Source of the DNA: JASJBU01 sp963797085
Lineage (GTDB): Bacteria > Pseudomonadota > Gammaproteobacteria > Chromatiales > Chromatiaceae
Length of the DNA: 64,000 nucleotides
NCBI GenBank assembly: GCA_963797085.1
Contig: CAWCOA010000031.1
Location: 1 to 64,000, forward strand
Reading direction: 5' to 3'
In this document: piece after piece, positions 55,077-64,000 of the stretch
Position numbering within the stretch: the stretch's first letter is position 1
Layout of the letters: every line of letters starts with the position of its first letter
The notes under the pieces: model-generated
What the model was told of the DNA's origin: nothing
The model's input: the letters and a program-made list of their open reading frames with translations, nothing else
Databases searched by the model: none
Translations under genes and position numbers: made by a program

Positions 55077-55170
55077 CCAACGCACACGGTTGGTCGTTTC
55101 CGTGATTTGCGCTGGTCTAGGGCGAGGAATGAGCACCCGGTTGCCTCCAGGTGCCATTCCTCGTTTTTTA
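55077..55170 (+). ncRNA. Candidate FNR-controlled small RNA
   Basis: The ~93-base segment after the promoter has no open frame but two clear structures: a 5' stem CCAAC/GTTGG (55077-55081, 55089-55093) and a 3' terminator stem followed by six T. It fills a 300-base gap between rdgC and minus-strand sugar genes. No known sRNA sequence is recognised; FnrS in enterics and PhrS in Pseudomonas are functional analogies only. Expression is not shown. Confidence 0.5.
55123..55169 (+). terminator. Intrinsic terminator of the candidate small RNA
   Basis: CGAGGAATG (55123-55131) pairs with CATTCCTCG (55155-55163), extended by GCACC/GGTGC (55133-55137, 55150-55154) across one bulged A, and is followed by six T (55164-55169). 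It is too far from rdgC (about 200 bases) to be its obvious terminator, though read-through from rdgC could also end here. Confidence 0.85.
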
Positions 55171-55226
55171 TGCCTGGTACTCCATTGTCCGCTATGTTGA
55201 CGGAGTACTAGGCTGTAGCCCAGACC

Positions 55227-56234
55227 TCAGTAGCCGTAGTAGTCCCGGAACCAGTTTGCAAAGTTTTCCACTCCCACTTCGAGCTTGGTGTCTGGCTTGT
55301 ATCCTGTGTCGGCAATCAGGTCGGCGACATCCGCATAAGTGGCGACCACATCACCATCCTGCAGTGGCAGCATGTTGACTTTTGCCTTCTTTCCCAGGCT
55401 CTCTTCCAGGACTTCGATATAGCGCATCAGCTCTACCGGTTCATTGTTGCCGATGTTATAGAGACGATAAGGCGCGGTGCTGGAGGCGGAATCGGGCTGG
55501 TCACTGCTCCAGTCCGGATTGGGTTCGGGGATGCGGTCCAGGACACGGATAACACCCTCCACGATATCATCGATATAAGTAAAGTCCCGTTTGTGTTTTC
55601 CATAGTTGAAAACATCGATGGGCTCATCTCTCATAATCTTGTGGGCGAACTTGAGCATTGCCATGTCAGGGCGGCTCCAGGGACCATAGACCGTGAAGAA
55701 GCGCAGGCCGGTGGTCGGTATCCGGTAGAGATGACTATAGGTGTGCGCCATCAGTTCATTGGCCTTCTTGGTAGCCGCGTAGAGACTCACTGGGTGGTCG
55801 ACATTGTCATGCACGGAAAAGGGCATGGAAGTGTTGGCCCCGTATACCGAACTGCTGGACGCATAGACCAGATGCTGGACATTGTTGTGCCTGCAACCCT
55901 CCAGTATATTGCCGAACCCAAGTAGGTTGGAGTCTATGTAAGCCAGCGGATTTTCAATGGAGTAGCGAACCCCGGCCTGGGCTGCCAGATTAATTACCCG
56001 GTGGGGCTTGTATTGGGTGAAGCAGTCGGCGATCCCCTCCCGGTCCTCCAGTTCAAGACGCAGATCGGTAAAATTGGGGTTTTCCAGCGTTCTGGCGAGA
56101 CGGGCCTTCTTCAGCTCGACATCGTAGTAGTCGTTCAGACAATCGATACTGATGACTTCGTCATCACGCTCCAACAGTCGGATGGCCAGGGCAGATCCGA
56201 TAAAACCTGCGCCGCCGGTGATTAATACTCTCAT
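55227..56234 (-). CDS. UDP-glucuronate 4-epimerase-like NAD-dependent epimerase
   Basis: The 335-residue extended SDR has GGAGFIGSAL at the NAD site, NLAAQAGVRYSIENP, SSSSVYG, YAATKKANE (catalytic Tyr-Lys) and TVYGPWSRPDMA, the last two typical of UDP-GlcA to UDP-GalA epimerases (Gae, LspL, Cap1J). It is last in a three-gene run with a UDP-HexNAc epimerase and dehydrogenase, so it contributes a uronic acid to capsule, O-antigen or exopolysaccharide. No glycosyltransferases are in the window. Confidence 0.85.
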   Translation of the reverse strand: MRVLITGGAGFIGSALAIRLLERDDEVISIDCLNDYYDVELKKARLARTLENPNFTDLRLELEDREGIADCFTQYKPHRVINLAAQAGVRYSIENPLAYIDSNLLGFGNILEGCRHNNVQHLVYASSSSVYGANTSMPFSVHDNVDHPVSLYAATKKANELMAHTYSHLYRIPTTGLRFFTVYGPWSRPDMAMLKFAHKIMRDEPIDVFNYGKHKRDFTYIDDIVEGVIRVLDRIPEPNPDWSSDQPDSASSTAPYRLYNIGNNEPVELMRYIEVLEESLGKKAKVNMLPLQDGDVVATYADVADLIADTGYKPDTKLEVGVENFANWFRDYYGY

Positions 56235-56243
56235 GCGGACTCC

Positions 56244-57305
56244 CTACGTTGATTCATAATCCCCAGTAGAAGTGCTAGCTTTCAAATCGTCCACATACCA
56301 GCTCATGGCTTCCTCCAGTCCTGCATCGATACGATGCGTGGGTTCATAGCCAAGCAGTTCGCGGGCCTTTGAAATGTCGGCCAGCGAATGCCTGACATCA
56401 CCGGGCCGAAAGTCACGGTAGGTGGGTTTTACCCCCTCAAGATGTTCAAAATCCTTGCTCAGGATCTTACGGATACTTTCATAGAGCTGGGTCAGACTGG
56501 TCCGATCGCCCACCGCCACATTGTAAACTTGATCCGTCGCAGCCGGGTTTTGCGTTGTGGCCGCCAGGAGGTTGGCCTGCACCGCATTGTCGATGTAACA
56601 GAAGTCACGGCTGGTTTCGCCGTCACCGTTGATGAAGACCTCTTTGTCATGGATCAACGAGGCGACCCATTTCGGAATCACTGCCGCATAGGCGCCATCT
56701 GGATCCTGGCGTCTGCCGAAGATGTTGAAATAACGCAGCCCGATGGTCTTGAAGCCATAACAGCGGGCGAATACCTGTGCGTATTGTTCGTTGACCAGTT
56801 TGGTCACCGCATAAGGCGACAAAGGTTTACCAATCTTGTCCTCCTGCTTCGGCAGGTCCGGATGATCACCATAGGTGGAGCTCGATGCCGCATAAACGAA
56901 CCGTTTTACCTGGGCGTCTCTGGCGGCTACCAGCATGTTGAGAAACCCGGTTATGTTATTGGCGTTAGTGGTGATCGGATCATCCAGGGAGCGGGGGACC
57001 GATCCCAGGGCGGCTTGATGCAGCACATAGTCGACCCCGTCACAGGCCCTGCTGCAGTCAGCCAGCTCACGGATGTCACCTTCGATGAAGGTGAAATTAT
57101 CCCACTGTTCCGTTGATACCTCGTATTGGACCTTGTCCAGATTGTGTCTGTGGCCAGTGGAGAAATTATCCAGGCCAATGACCTTCTGATTCAGATTCAA
57201 CAGGGTTTCCAGCAGGTTGGAACCTATGAAACCGGCGACCCCGGTAATCAGCCAGCTTGACTGATTGGCGAGGAGTTGATCTTGGAGTGAGTTGTAGCTA
57301 GTCAT
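56244..57305 (-). CDS. UDP-N-acetylhexosamine C4-epimerase (WbpP/TviC type)
   Basis: The 353-residue protein has the NAD motif GVAGFIGSNLL, HQAALGSVPRSLDDP, SSSTYGD and YAVTKLVNE. Its sequence style (N-terminal SWLITGVAGFIGSN, GLRYFNIFGRRQDPDGAYAAV) is that of WbpP/TviC, which interconvert UDP-GlcNAc(A) and UDP-GalNAc(A). It lies between the dehydrogenase and the other epimerase, 9 and 28 bases apart, so one operon is clear. Confidence 0.88.
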   Translation of the reverse strand: MTSYNSLQDQLLANQSSWLITGVAGFIGSNLLETLLNLNQKVIGLDNFSTGHRHNLDKVQYEVSTEQWDNFTFIEGDIRELADCSRACDGVDYVLHQAALGSVPRSLDDPITTNANNITGFLNMLVAARDAQVKRFVYAASSSTYGDHPDLPKQEDKIGKPLSPYAVTKLVNEQYAQVFARCYGFKTIGLRYFNIFGRRQDPDGAYAAVIPKWVASLIHDKEVFINGDGETSRDFCYIDNAVQANLLAATTQNPAATDQVYNVAVGDRTSLTQLYESIRKILSKDFEHLEGVKPTYRDFRPGDVRHSLADISKARELLGYEPTHRIDAGLEEAMSWYVDDLKASTSTGDYEST

Positions 57306-57333
57306 TGGATACTCAAATTTTCCATGTTTGGCA

Positions 57334-58611
57334 TTAAAGTCGGAGGTCCACGTCCGAGGCGGGCAGGATGTTTTTTACATCGTATAGAACACCATTTTTG
57401 CTGCAAAGGGCGCGTAATTTATCGCTCCCCATGGCGACGAACTGATGGTGGGCCACCGCCAGGATGATGGCTTGGTATCTACCCTCAACAAGCTCATTGA
57501 TGGGCCTTATGTCATATTCCAGTTGAGCTTCCTCTGGGTTAACCCAGGGGTCATAGACATCCACTGTCGCACCATAATCCTGGAACTCCGAAATGATATC
57601 CACCACGCGGGTGTTTCTCAGGTCCGGACAGTTCTCTTTGAAGGTTAGACCCAGTACCAGGACTTTACTATTGCTGGTGGCAATGCCTCGTTTCATCATC
57701 AGTTTGACGGTGGTATGCACCACATAAGCCCCCATGCTGTCGTTCAGGCGTCGTCCTGCCAGAATGATCTCTGGTTGATAACCGATGGATTGGGCCTTAT
57801 GGGTGAGGTAGTAAGGATCGACGCCAATGCAGTGACCACCCACCAGACCCGGGCGAAACGGCAGGAAATTCCACTTGCTGCCTGCGGCTTCCAGCACCTC
57901 GAGGGTGTCGATCCCCAGGCGGTTGAAGATCAACGCCAACTCATTGATGAGTGCGATATTGACATCACGTTGGGTATTTTCGATGACCTTTGCCGCCTCG
58001 GCGACCTTGATGCTGCTTGCCTTGTGAGTGCCGGCAGTGATGATGCTGCGGTAGAGCTCGTCAACGAAGTCGGCCACCTCCGGCGTGGAGCCGGCGGTTA
58101 CCTTTTTGATGGTGATCAAGCGGTGATCCTTATCACCCGGATTGATGCGTTCCGGGCTGTAGCCGACGAAGAAGTCCTGGTTGAAGGTCAGGCCCGAATC
58201 GGCCTCGATGATTGGCACGCAGTCATCCTCGGTCGCGCCGGGATAGACCGTGGATTCAAAAATCGCCACATCCCCCTTTTTGATCACTTTGCCCAGCACA
58301 TGACTGGCGCCGATCAGCGGCGAGAGATCCGGTTGCTTGTGTTCGTTGATGGGAGTCGGAACAGTCACGATATAGACATTGCAATCCTTGATGTCATCCG
58401 GTTCACTCGTGTAGGAGAGATGCGGAACCTTCTGCAACTCCTCTGGCTCGACCTCGAGGGAACTGTCTCGCCCCTCCTTTAATTCCTTGACTCTTGCTGC
58501 ATTGATATCCAGGCCGATAGTGGGATAGCGCTTACCAAACTCGACAGCCAATGGTAGTCCGACGTAACCAAGACCAATGACACCAATGCGTGTCTTTGCA
58601 AGATCGAGCAT
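57334..58611 (-). CDS. UDP-N-acetylhexosamine 6-dehydrogenase (WbpO/TviB type)
   Basis: This enzyme oxidises UDP-GlcNAc or UDP-GalNAc to the uronic acid with NAD+. The 425-residue protein has GLGYVGLPLAVEFGK at the NAD site, the catalytic Cys in GGHCIGVDPYYL, and the C-terminal domain VLGLTFKENCPDLRNTRV. It is the first gene of the tviB-tviC-epimerase operon, which resembles the front of Vi-antigen pathways. A GalNAcA-type residue is the probable product. Confidence 0.9.
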   Translation of the reverse strand: MLDLAKTRIGVIGLGYVGLPLAVEFGKRYPTIGLDINAARVKELKEGRDSSLEVEPEELQKVPHLSYTSEPDDIKDCNVYIVTVPTPINEHKQPDLSPLIGASHVLGKVIKKGDVAIFESTVYPGATEDDCVPIIEADSGLTFNQDFFVGYSPERINPGDKDHRLITIKKVTAGSTPEVADFVDELYRSIITAGTHKASSIKVAEAAKVIENTQRDVNIALINELALIFNRLGIDTLEVLEAAGSKWNFLPFRPGLVGGHCIGVDPYYLTHKAQSIGYQPEIILAGRRLNDSMGAYVVHTTVKLMMKRGIATSNSKVLVLGLTFKENCPDLRNTRVVDIISEFQDYGATVDVYDPWVNPEEAQLEYDIRPINELVEGRYQAIILAVAHHQFVAMGSDKLRALCSKNGVLYDVKNILPASDVDLRL

Positions 58612-59044
58612 GATAATTCCCTATCGTTTTTCTGAAAGATTGAGTAAATGTTAATTCGCAGTGCTGTGATATCTGGCCCAAGAGGGTCATGGCAATTTAC
58701 TTCTAATGGATAAGTATTGATCGCCACTTGGCGAAAAAACTTGGCAAGAGAAATCGACGCCAGATCATAATCGCAAGCAGATTATAATGCGAGGGTAGCG
58801 GGAAATGATAACAGAAAAACTTTTTTTAGAGGGTATGCATGATTAATCTAATTAAGCCAGTTAATTGAAATATCAATTATTTTTGCCGCGTTGTTTTTAC
58901 TTTCTGAATGATTTTTCTTTGTTGAACATATCCCGCCTCAGAATCATCCAATTATCCGTTTGACAGTTTTCTGCTTGGGATGCAGACTCCCGAAGCTAAA
59001 ACTTCATTAGCCCACACTTGATTGAAACACTGGAGGTTCAGATC
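58612..59044. other. AT-rich intergenic region
   Basis: No gene is supported in these ~430 bases. It must hold the promoter of the minus-strand sugar operon and that of the plus-strand secreted protein. An AT-rich stretch (58800-58930) includes AATTAAGCC-type near repeats; no clear operator or terminator was found. GGAGG at 59032-59036 is the ribosome site of the next gene. Confidence 0.4.
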
Positions 59045-59566
59045 ATGAACAATATTAGAGTCCTGATTCCCATGCTGCTTTGCATTCTATGCCTCAGTCC
59101 GCTGGGAAGCGCGTGGAGTAATGACCGGGTAACCATGGCAACTGAGATTCCCTTTGAAAGGGCGGCGAGGGTGCCGAACAATATCCGCGTAGAGTGTGAC
59201 CTGAATAACCGACTCCATGACTATATTCAGTCTCAACTTGAACAACATGATGTAGAGGTTGTCTCTGTTGGCGATATCTCGAATGGCAAGGGCAAGATAT
59301 TGGACATCAAGATAACGGATGTCAGGGGCTTCGGCGGTAGTGGTTGGTCTGGACCAAAATTCATGGAAGTGAGTGGAGACTTAACGGAACGTGGTAAGAA
59401 AATTGGCAGCTTTATCGCCAAGGATTATTCGGTAGGTGGTGGTTTTAGCGGGTTTGTGTTCAAAGGGACCTGTAATATCTTCGATATCATTGCCAAGGCG
59501 TTGGCGGACGATATCGGTTTATGGTACGCAAATGGCCATGAAGTAGGCGCACGATTGGGCAATTAA
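59045..59566 (+). CDS. Secreted protein of unknown function
   Basis: ATG 59045 follows GGAGG by eight bases and opens a signal peptide (VLIPMLLCILCLSPLGSAWS). The 173-residue product has a Gly-rich middle (DVRGFGGSGWSGPKFMEVSG, DYSVGGGFSGFVFKGTC) and two Cys that could pair. The pattern recalls DUF4410-like periplasmic proteins, but I am not sure. It stands alone upstream of the radical SAM gene. Confidence 0.65.
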   Translation: MNNIRVLIPMLLCILCLSPLGSAWSNDRVTMATEIPFERAARVPNNIRVECDLNNRLHDYIQSQLEQHDVEVVSVGDISNGKGKILDIKITDVRGFGGSGWSGPKFMEVSGDLTERGKKIGSFIAKDYSVGGGFSGFVFKGTCNIFDIIAKALADDIGLWYANGHEVGARLGN

Positions 59567-59667
59567 GTGGGTCATTCAAAAAAATTCTTTAATGCGATCC
59601 CAAACTCATTTCATCATATGCTTAAGTGTGGATGTTTTTTTAGTCGAATCAGGTTAAAGGATGCCAG

Positions 59668-61375
59668 GTGGCAGATGCTGTTGTAGATAACAGGCCGATC
59701 GCACTGGTCGCCCTGCATGCGGGCTATAGTCACTCTTCACTGGCATTACAGTCTATTGCGGCCTACTCGGTGGACGAGATTGGCTTTCCGGATATCCGTA
59801 TTTTTGAATCACTGGTCAATAAAAGCCAGCAAGACCTGCTGGAGCAGCTGGTTACACAGCAACCGGTGGTGGTCGGTTTCTCCACCTATTTATGGAATAT
59901 TGAGGCTTGCCTGCATCTGGCGGGTTTGTTGGCTCAACTGTTGCCTGACGCCTTGCTTGTCTTGGGTGGCCCGGAAGCAGGTCCCAGGGCCGAAGAGCTG
60001 CTTTCCAGGCATCCCGAAATCGATTATGTCATCGATGGGGAAGGGGAAATGGCGTTTCGTGACCTGCTTAAATGGATATTGCACGGCAAAGGCAGGCTGA
60101 GCGAGATCTCCGGGCTGGTTCGCAGAGAGTCAGGGAATACTCTGCGGAATCCGATTCAGCAGATACCCGTAGACCAGATTCCTGCTCCGGTCTCCAATGG
60201 CATGATGACGTTTGATAAGCCGTTGGTCTATTGGGAGACCTCCCGGGGCTGCCCCTTCAAATGCACCTTCTGTAGCAGCGCCGATGAAAGGTTGCGGGTC
60301 TTTCCTAGCGAAAGAATCGAGGCCGACCTTGCTGTCCTCGAGACTTTACAAAACAAGGTGATCAAACTGCTTGACCGCAGTTTCCATTTGGGAAAAGCAC
60401 GTACAGTGGCGCTCCTGGAGCGTTTCGCCGAAGACTCCCGATGGTCTGCGTTTTCATCTGGAACTCAATCCGGACCGTATTTCACCGGAAGCTATGGCGA
60501 TCTTCCGTAGAGCTGCACCCGGCAAGTTCCAGTTCGAGATCGGCCTGCAGACCCTTTCCGAGCCGGTGTTGAGCACCATTGAGCGCAAGATGCAGATACC
60601 CCTGGCCTTGCAGAATATCCAGCAACTGGTGGCTATGGCCCGCCACCCGGTACACCTCGACCTGATCGTTGGATTGCCAGGAGAGGATGCAGCGCAATGC
60701 CGTGACTCCCTGGACAGAGTCTTCAGGCTGTATGCGGAGCATCTGCAATTGGGCAGCCTGAAGCTGTTGCCCGGAACCCCTTTGCGCGAAAAAGCCGTTG
60801 AGTTTGGCTATCGTTGGGACCCTAAGCCTCCCTACGAGGTACTCGCACATCCATTGCTCAGTTTTCAGGAAATCGCCCGCTTCAAACTCTATGCAGAGCT
60901 GCTGGAACGCTTGTGGAACAGCGGTTATCTGACTTCGACCCTGATGTGGCTGGTCCCCGGCTATTACGATGATCGGGTGACGAATTGCTTTGCTGCGCTA
61001 CTGGAACGGGTTGGGGAAGGGATTGCACGGGACAATCTGCAGCCCGACAAGCTATTTGACCTGGTCACTCAATTCCTGAATCCCCAGTTGCAAGGAGACT
61101 CGGTGTTGAGCGAACTGCTGCTTTGGGATTACAGTCAGTTCAGCCTGGTGCATGCCAAGACTCCTGTCTGGATAGCGCAGCAGCTTAAGGATAATTTGAC
61201 GCTAACGGCGGCGGGTAGCCGACGTCGCTTACCGGTTCTGGAACTCTCTGAGCCGGCTGTGGAGATCATCAACCGGCGTCGGCTTGATGCCTTACCGGCC
61301 GGACACTACGCAGTCTGGCCCAGGCAACATAAAAAGGGTAAACCCGTGGAGATTATCCCGGTCTCTCAGCCTTAA
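59668..61375 (+). pseudogene. B12-binding radical SAM protein, one frameshift
   Basis: From GTG 59668 the first ~140 residues form a cobalamin-binding Rossmann domain (VGFSTYLWNIEACLHLA, VLGGPEAGPR, YVIDGEGEMAF), followed by the radical SAM motif CxxxCxxC (Cys 195, 199, 202 in SRGCPFKCTFC). At about 60436 the frame breaks; the next frame continues with PDGLRFHLELNPDRISPEA and runs to 61375 with a DUF4080-like C-terminal domain. One extra base explains the break. Total about 568 residues. Substrate unknown; such proteins methylate or modify diverse metabolites. Its end overlaps the convergent tmcA by 23 bases. Confidence 0.82.
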
Positions 61376-63573
61376 TCGTGAGTGCGGTTTCCCGGGTGGC
61401 GCTATCGGCGTAATGCATAACAAGCTGTCCAATCAGCTCACGGAGAAGATTTTCTACCCCTGTACGTCCGCTCAGATTGAAACGCTGTGCGCAATCCCGC
61501 CATGCCCTGACCTGTAACACCTTCATCAGTAACAATTGGGCATGCGCCGGTTCTGGTCGTGACTCCGTCAGCGCTCTGAGAGTGAGGATCTCGATTGCCG
61601 GCAGACTGATCTCATAACCCCGTTGAGCGAATGCAAAACCAATCAGGTCGAGCCAGTCGAATGGGTCGAGTGGCGCTTTTGACGGCAGCTAAAGCATGAG
61701 CCAGTAGCGCACAGGCGAGTTCGGGATCCATGCTGCTCAAGGGGTCTGTCAGAAGTCGTGGGAGCTGTTGTGCGAAGCGCACCCGGGCAGTGTTGAAAAT
61801 CTGTTCTCCATCCGCAGTAAATGGACATAGCATGATGACCGACTGACTACCGCTGCTGGCTCCCCGACGCAGCCCGATACGCACCGGCAACAGCCGATGC
61901 TTGCTCCAGAATCTCACCAGTTCATGGGTGGCGCCAAAGCTGCTGCCCAGATAATCCAGGGCGGCAGTTTTTGTCTGACGTTGGATCCCCTCGACCAGGC
62001 GGCTGCCGAGCCCTCGCTGCTGCAATATCGGGTGCACGGCAATGCGCATGATCCTGGCGCCGCGCAAACTGGCGCCGCTTTCCAGGCCAATATGGGCCGC
62101 CAGAGATTGGGCCAGCAGATGGCCCCGGGGACGCCGATAACCTGCCCAGATGGCGTGGGCGGTAGCTGGATCGAAGCCTCCCTCCTCGGCTAACAGGGCG
62201 GTGGCAACGATACGTCCCCGGGCCCTCAAGCAGAAGATGGTCAGGTTTGGCCCATCAAGCAGATTGCGCAGGTCGAATGGAGTTGTCCGGTAGTGGGCCA
62301 ACACCAGCAGACCAAACAGGTCGGTCAGATCCGCCTCATTGTTCACCAAGCGATCCCTGTCCAGAATCTCCAGGGTGCATTCATCAGGCTGTACGGTGGC
62401 AATCAAATCATCCAGGACCGGTGAGGCATTCAGCGCCAGGGCGGAGAACAGCCATCTCTCCAGCGGATCTTCGGCCGCCCAACGAATGGGGGTTTCCAGG
62501 CGCACCTCGCGCCAGAGTGGAAAACGTTGATCCAACACCTGGCGGAAACGCAGGGCGAAACCCCTGCCGGTACCTTCATAGCCATGAATGGTGCTGGCAA
62601 AGGCGATCCGCGGATAGTGATCCAGCAGCGCCTCCAGTATCGGTGTCGGGATGGCTGCGGCTTCATCCACCAGCAGCAAGTCGGCGGGCTGTGGATGCTG
62701 GAGGAGGTGATCGGGTGCGCTATAGGTGATGCTGCTGTCGCCCAGGTGCAGTGAACCTCTGGTGGTTTTTGCCTCGCTCAGATACTGGGCTGCCTGCTTG
62801 AACAGGGACTGGGTGGATGACTGCCTGGGCGCGGTAACCAGAATGCTTTTCCTTCCGGATTCAATGAGGCGAGCGGCGGCGATTCCCAGAGCAGAGGATT
62901 TACCTCTTCCCCGGTCAGAGATCAATACCACTGGTCGCCGCCGGTGACCCGTGACAACGTGCATCACCGCCTCAACGGCTTCAGCCTGATCCCGGGTGCG
63001 GCAGATGTCATCAAATGGCACAGGCGATCCTTTGTCTGGGGCAGGGGGCGGTGGGTCTGGAACATCGCCATGTTCTTCGAAGCAGATGACGGAAGGGTCT
63101 TGCCTGATCGATTTGGCCAGCCTGCCCAGGAAGCGACCGGTGACAGCAGAAGCTGGAATGCCAGCAACGGTAATCCGCTCATGCTCAGGGTCGGGATAGC
63201 GAGACCACTCATCGAGTGGGGGCGTCAACAGCACCAGCAGACCGCCACCGAGCAGGGTTCCACTCAGCACCCCGAAGGCATCCGGGTCGAACCCTGTATA
63301 GGCGTCGTAGACAAAAGCTGCTGTCTCAGTGCCGATCATGGTCTGTGCCTCGGAGTTTGTCCGGCCGGCGATGCCTGCAGGGGCAGAATCACCAATCCAT
63401 AAGGGCTTTGCGCATGGTAGTTGCGCCAGCAGGGCTCTCGCCTGTGATTTACACCAGGGATGACTACCTGAAAGCACCAGCATTCTGCGTTGCGATGCCG
63501 CTGCGGCCTGACGCTGCAGCGCAGTAGCGAAGTCGACCCGTTGCTGGGTCTTGAGAGGGTCTTTGGCAGACAT
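61353..63573 (-). pseudogene. tmcA: tRNA(Met) cytidine acetyltransferase, frameshifted near the C-terminus
   Basis: TmcA acetylates C34 of elongator tRNA-Met using ATP and acetyl-CoA. The protein has an N-terminal domain, the Walker A SDRGRGKS (219-227), Walker B-like VDEAAAIP, the GNAT acetyltransferase domain (MRIAVHPILQQRGLGSRLVEG) and, after a shift at about 61665-61675, the C-terminal helical domain in the next frame (LDPFDWLDLIGFAFAQRGYE). Full length would be about 739 residues. The single indel is likely technical or very recent. ATG 63573 is the start. Confidence 0.85.
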
Positions 63574-63670
63574 GTGGCAAGCGTGCTGTGGTTAGGTTTT
63601 GCCGGCAAATACGGCGGCTTATGAAAAATAAGTGTGTAGCATATCCTGCTAATTGCTAATCTAACAATTG

Positions 63671-63709
63671 AGCCGCTTCCTTTACCTGTATCAGACAGCG
63701 GCTGTTTTT
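63671..63709 (+). terminator. Terminator-like hairpin before the PhnD-like gene
   Basis: AGCCGCT (63671-63677) pairs with AGCGGCT (63697-63703), followed by G and six T. No plus-strand gene ends here, since tmcA is on the other strand. It may end an unseen short transcript or attenuate the following gene. Confidence 0.6.
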
Positions 63710-63762
63710 TAGCTTGAAATTTTTGATATTCTGCACGGATTTTCTTCCTCAGGGCTATGTTT

Positions 63763-64000
63763 ATGCTGCGATTTGCAAACAGGTGGTTATTGACTCCGAT
63801 CCTGCTGATGGCGCTGGGTGGGATTACACCCATCCATGCCGCAGAGGATGCCGAGTCGCCCATTGTCTTGGCTGTTCATCCCTATCTGCCTTTCCTGGAA
63901 CTCAGAAAACGTTACCAACCACTGGCCGATTATCTCCAGGCATTCCTGGATAGGAGGGTCGAGGTACGCGTCGGCCGGGATTATGGTGAACACATCATGC
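63763..64000 (+). CDS. PhnD-like periplasmic substrate-binding protein or sensor (truncated by window end)
   Basis: ATG 63763 follows AGGG by eight bases (ATG 63757 is closer). A signal peptide (WLLTPILLMALGGITPIHA) leads to VLAVHPYLPFLELRKRYQPL and ADYLQAFLDRRVEVRVGRDY, the N-terminus of the phosphonate/phosphite-binding PhnD superfamily. The rest is outside the window, so it could be an ABC solute-binding protein or a TtrS-like sensor input domain. Confidence 0.7.
   Translation, partial: MLRFANRWLLTPILLMALGGITPIHAAEDAESPIVLAVHPYLPFLELRKRYQPLADYLQAFLDRRVEVRVGRDYGEHIM

Noticed and set aside
56388..57116. A 242-codon plus-strand frame inside the TviC-like gene
   Set aside because: Shadow of a conserved epimerase gene; no start signal or homology.
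1..64000. CRISPR arrays, insertion sequences, prophage or integron ends
   Set aside because: No regular spaced repeats, transposase, integrase or terminal inverted repeats were seen in any reading frame.

Overview
The window looks like chromosome of a sulfur-oxidising gammaproteobacterium. The gene order fimV-truA-trpFBA-accD-folC-dedD and the set fliK, rdgC, tmcA and usg-type asd paralog are gammaproteobacterial. A stand-alone soxB, octahaem cytochromes and a TtrSR-type two-component system suggest a facultatively anaerobic, sulfur- and nitrogen-oxyanion-using lineage (Chromatiales/Sedimenticola/Thiodiazotropha-like; this placement is inference from gene content). I see no insertion sequence, prophage or CRISPR array.

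Layout. 0-6.2 kb: a LysR regulator diverges from leuC-leuD-leuB, followed by asd and an asd paralog without the catalytic Cys. 6.3-16.5 kb: fimV, truA, trpF-trpB-trpA, accD, folC, a SPOR protein and an orphan gspC. 16.5-24.2 kb: a DUF971/MoaD-like fusion, an SDR, motA-motB-PilZ behind a sigma-28-type promoter, a FmdB zinc ribbon, a DUF502 protein, aspS and nudB. 24.2-31.4 kb: small hypotheticals, tRNA-Asp, a frameshifted inositol monophosphatase, a glycine-rich secreted protein, a chrA remnant, a broken tandem UspA gene and a broken Na+/Ca2+-type antiporter. 31.5-36 kb: a P2-type ATPase translationally coupled to a divergent MetK paralog.

36-51 kb is the respiratory island. HaoA/HaoC-like cytochromes (8 and 4 haems) on the minus strand diverge from a pentahaem cytochrome, an octahaem tetrathionate-reductase-family cytochrome (OTR) and a cytochrome b. 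A porin, an unrecognised protein, a TtrS/TtrR-type sensor pair and SoxB follow. A reasonable reading is quinol oxidation by HaoC and the cytochrome b, reduction of N or S oxyanions by HaoA and OTR, and regulation by TtrSR.

51-64 kb: fhlB-like and fliK, a GYF/pentapeptide membrane protein, AMMECR1, rdgC, three UDP-sugar genes of Vi/GalA type, a secreted hypothetical, a radical SAM/B12 protein, tmcA and the start of a PhnD-like periplasmic protein.

Two things stand out. First, a gap between rdgC and the sugar genes (55030-55170) carries an FNR/ANR box, a correctly spaced -10 element, two hairpins and a strong intrinsic terminator but no gene: a good candidate for an oxygen-responsive small RNA. 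Second, at least eleven single-base frameshifts lie in nine otherwise well-conserved genes (leuD, leuB, IMPase, uspA three times, antiporter, porin, a hypothetical, radical SAM, tmcA). This points to indel errors in the assembly or to recent gene decay, and it affects how every broken gene here should be read.
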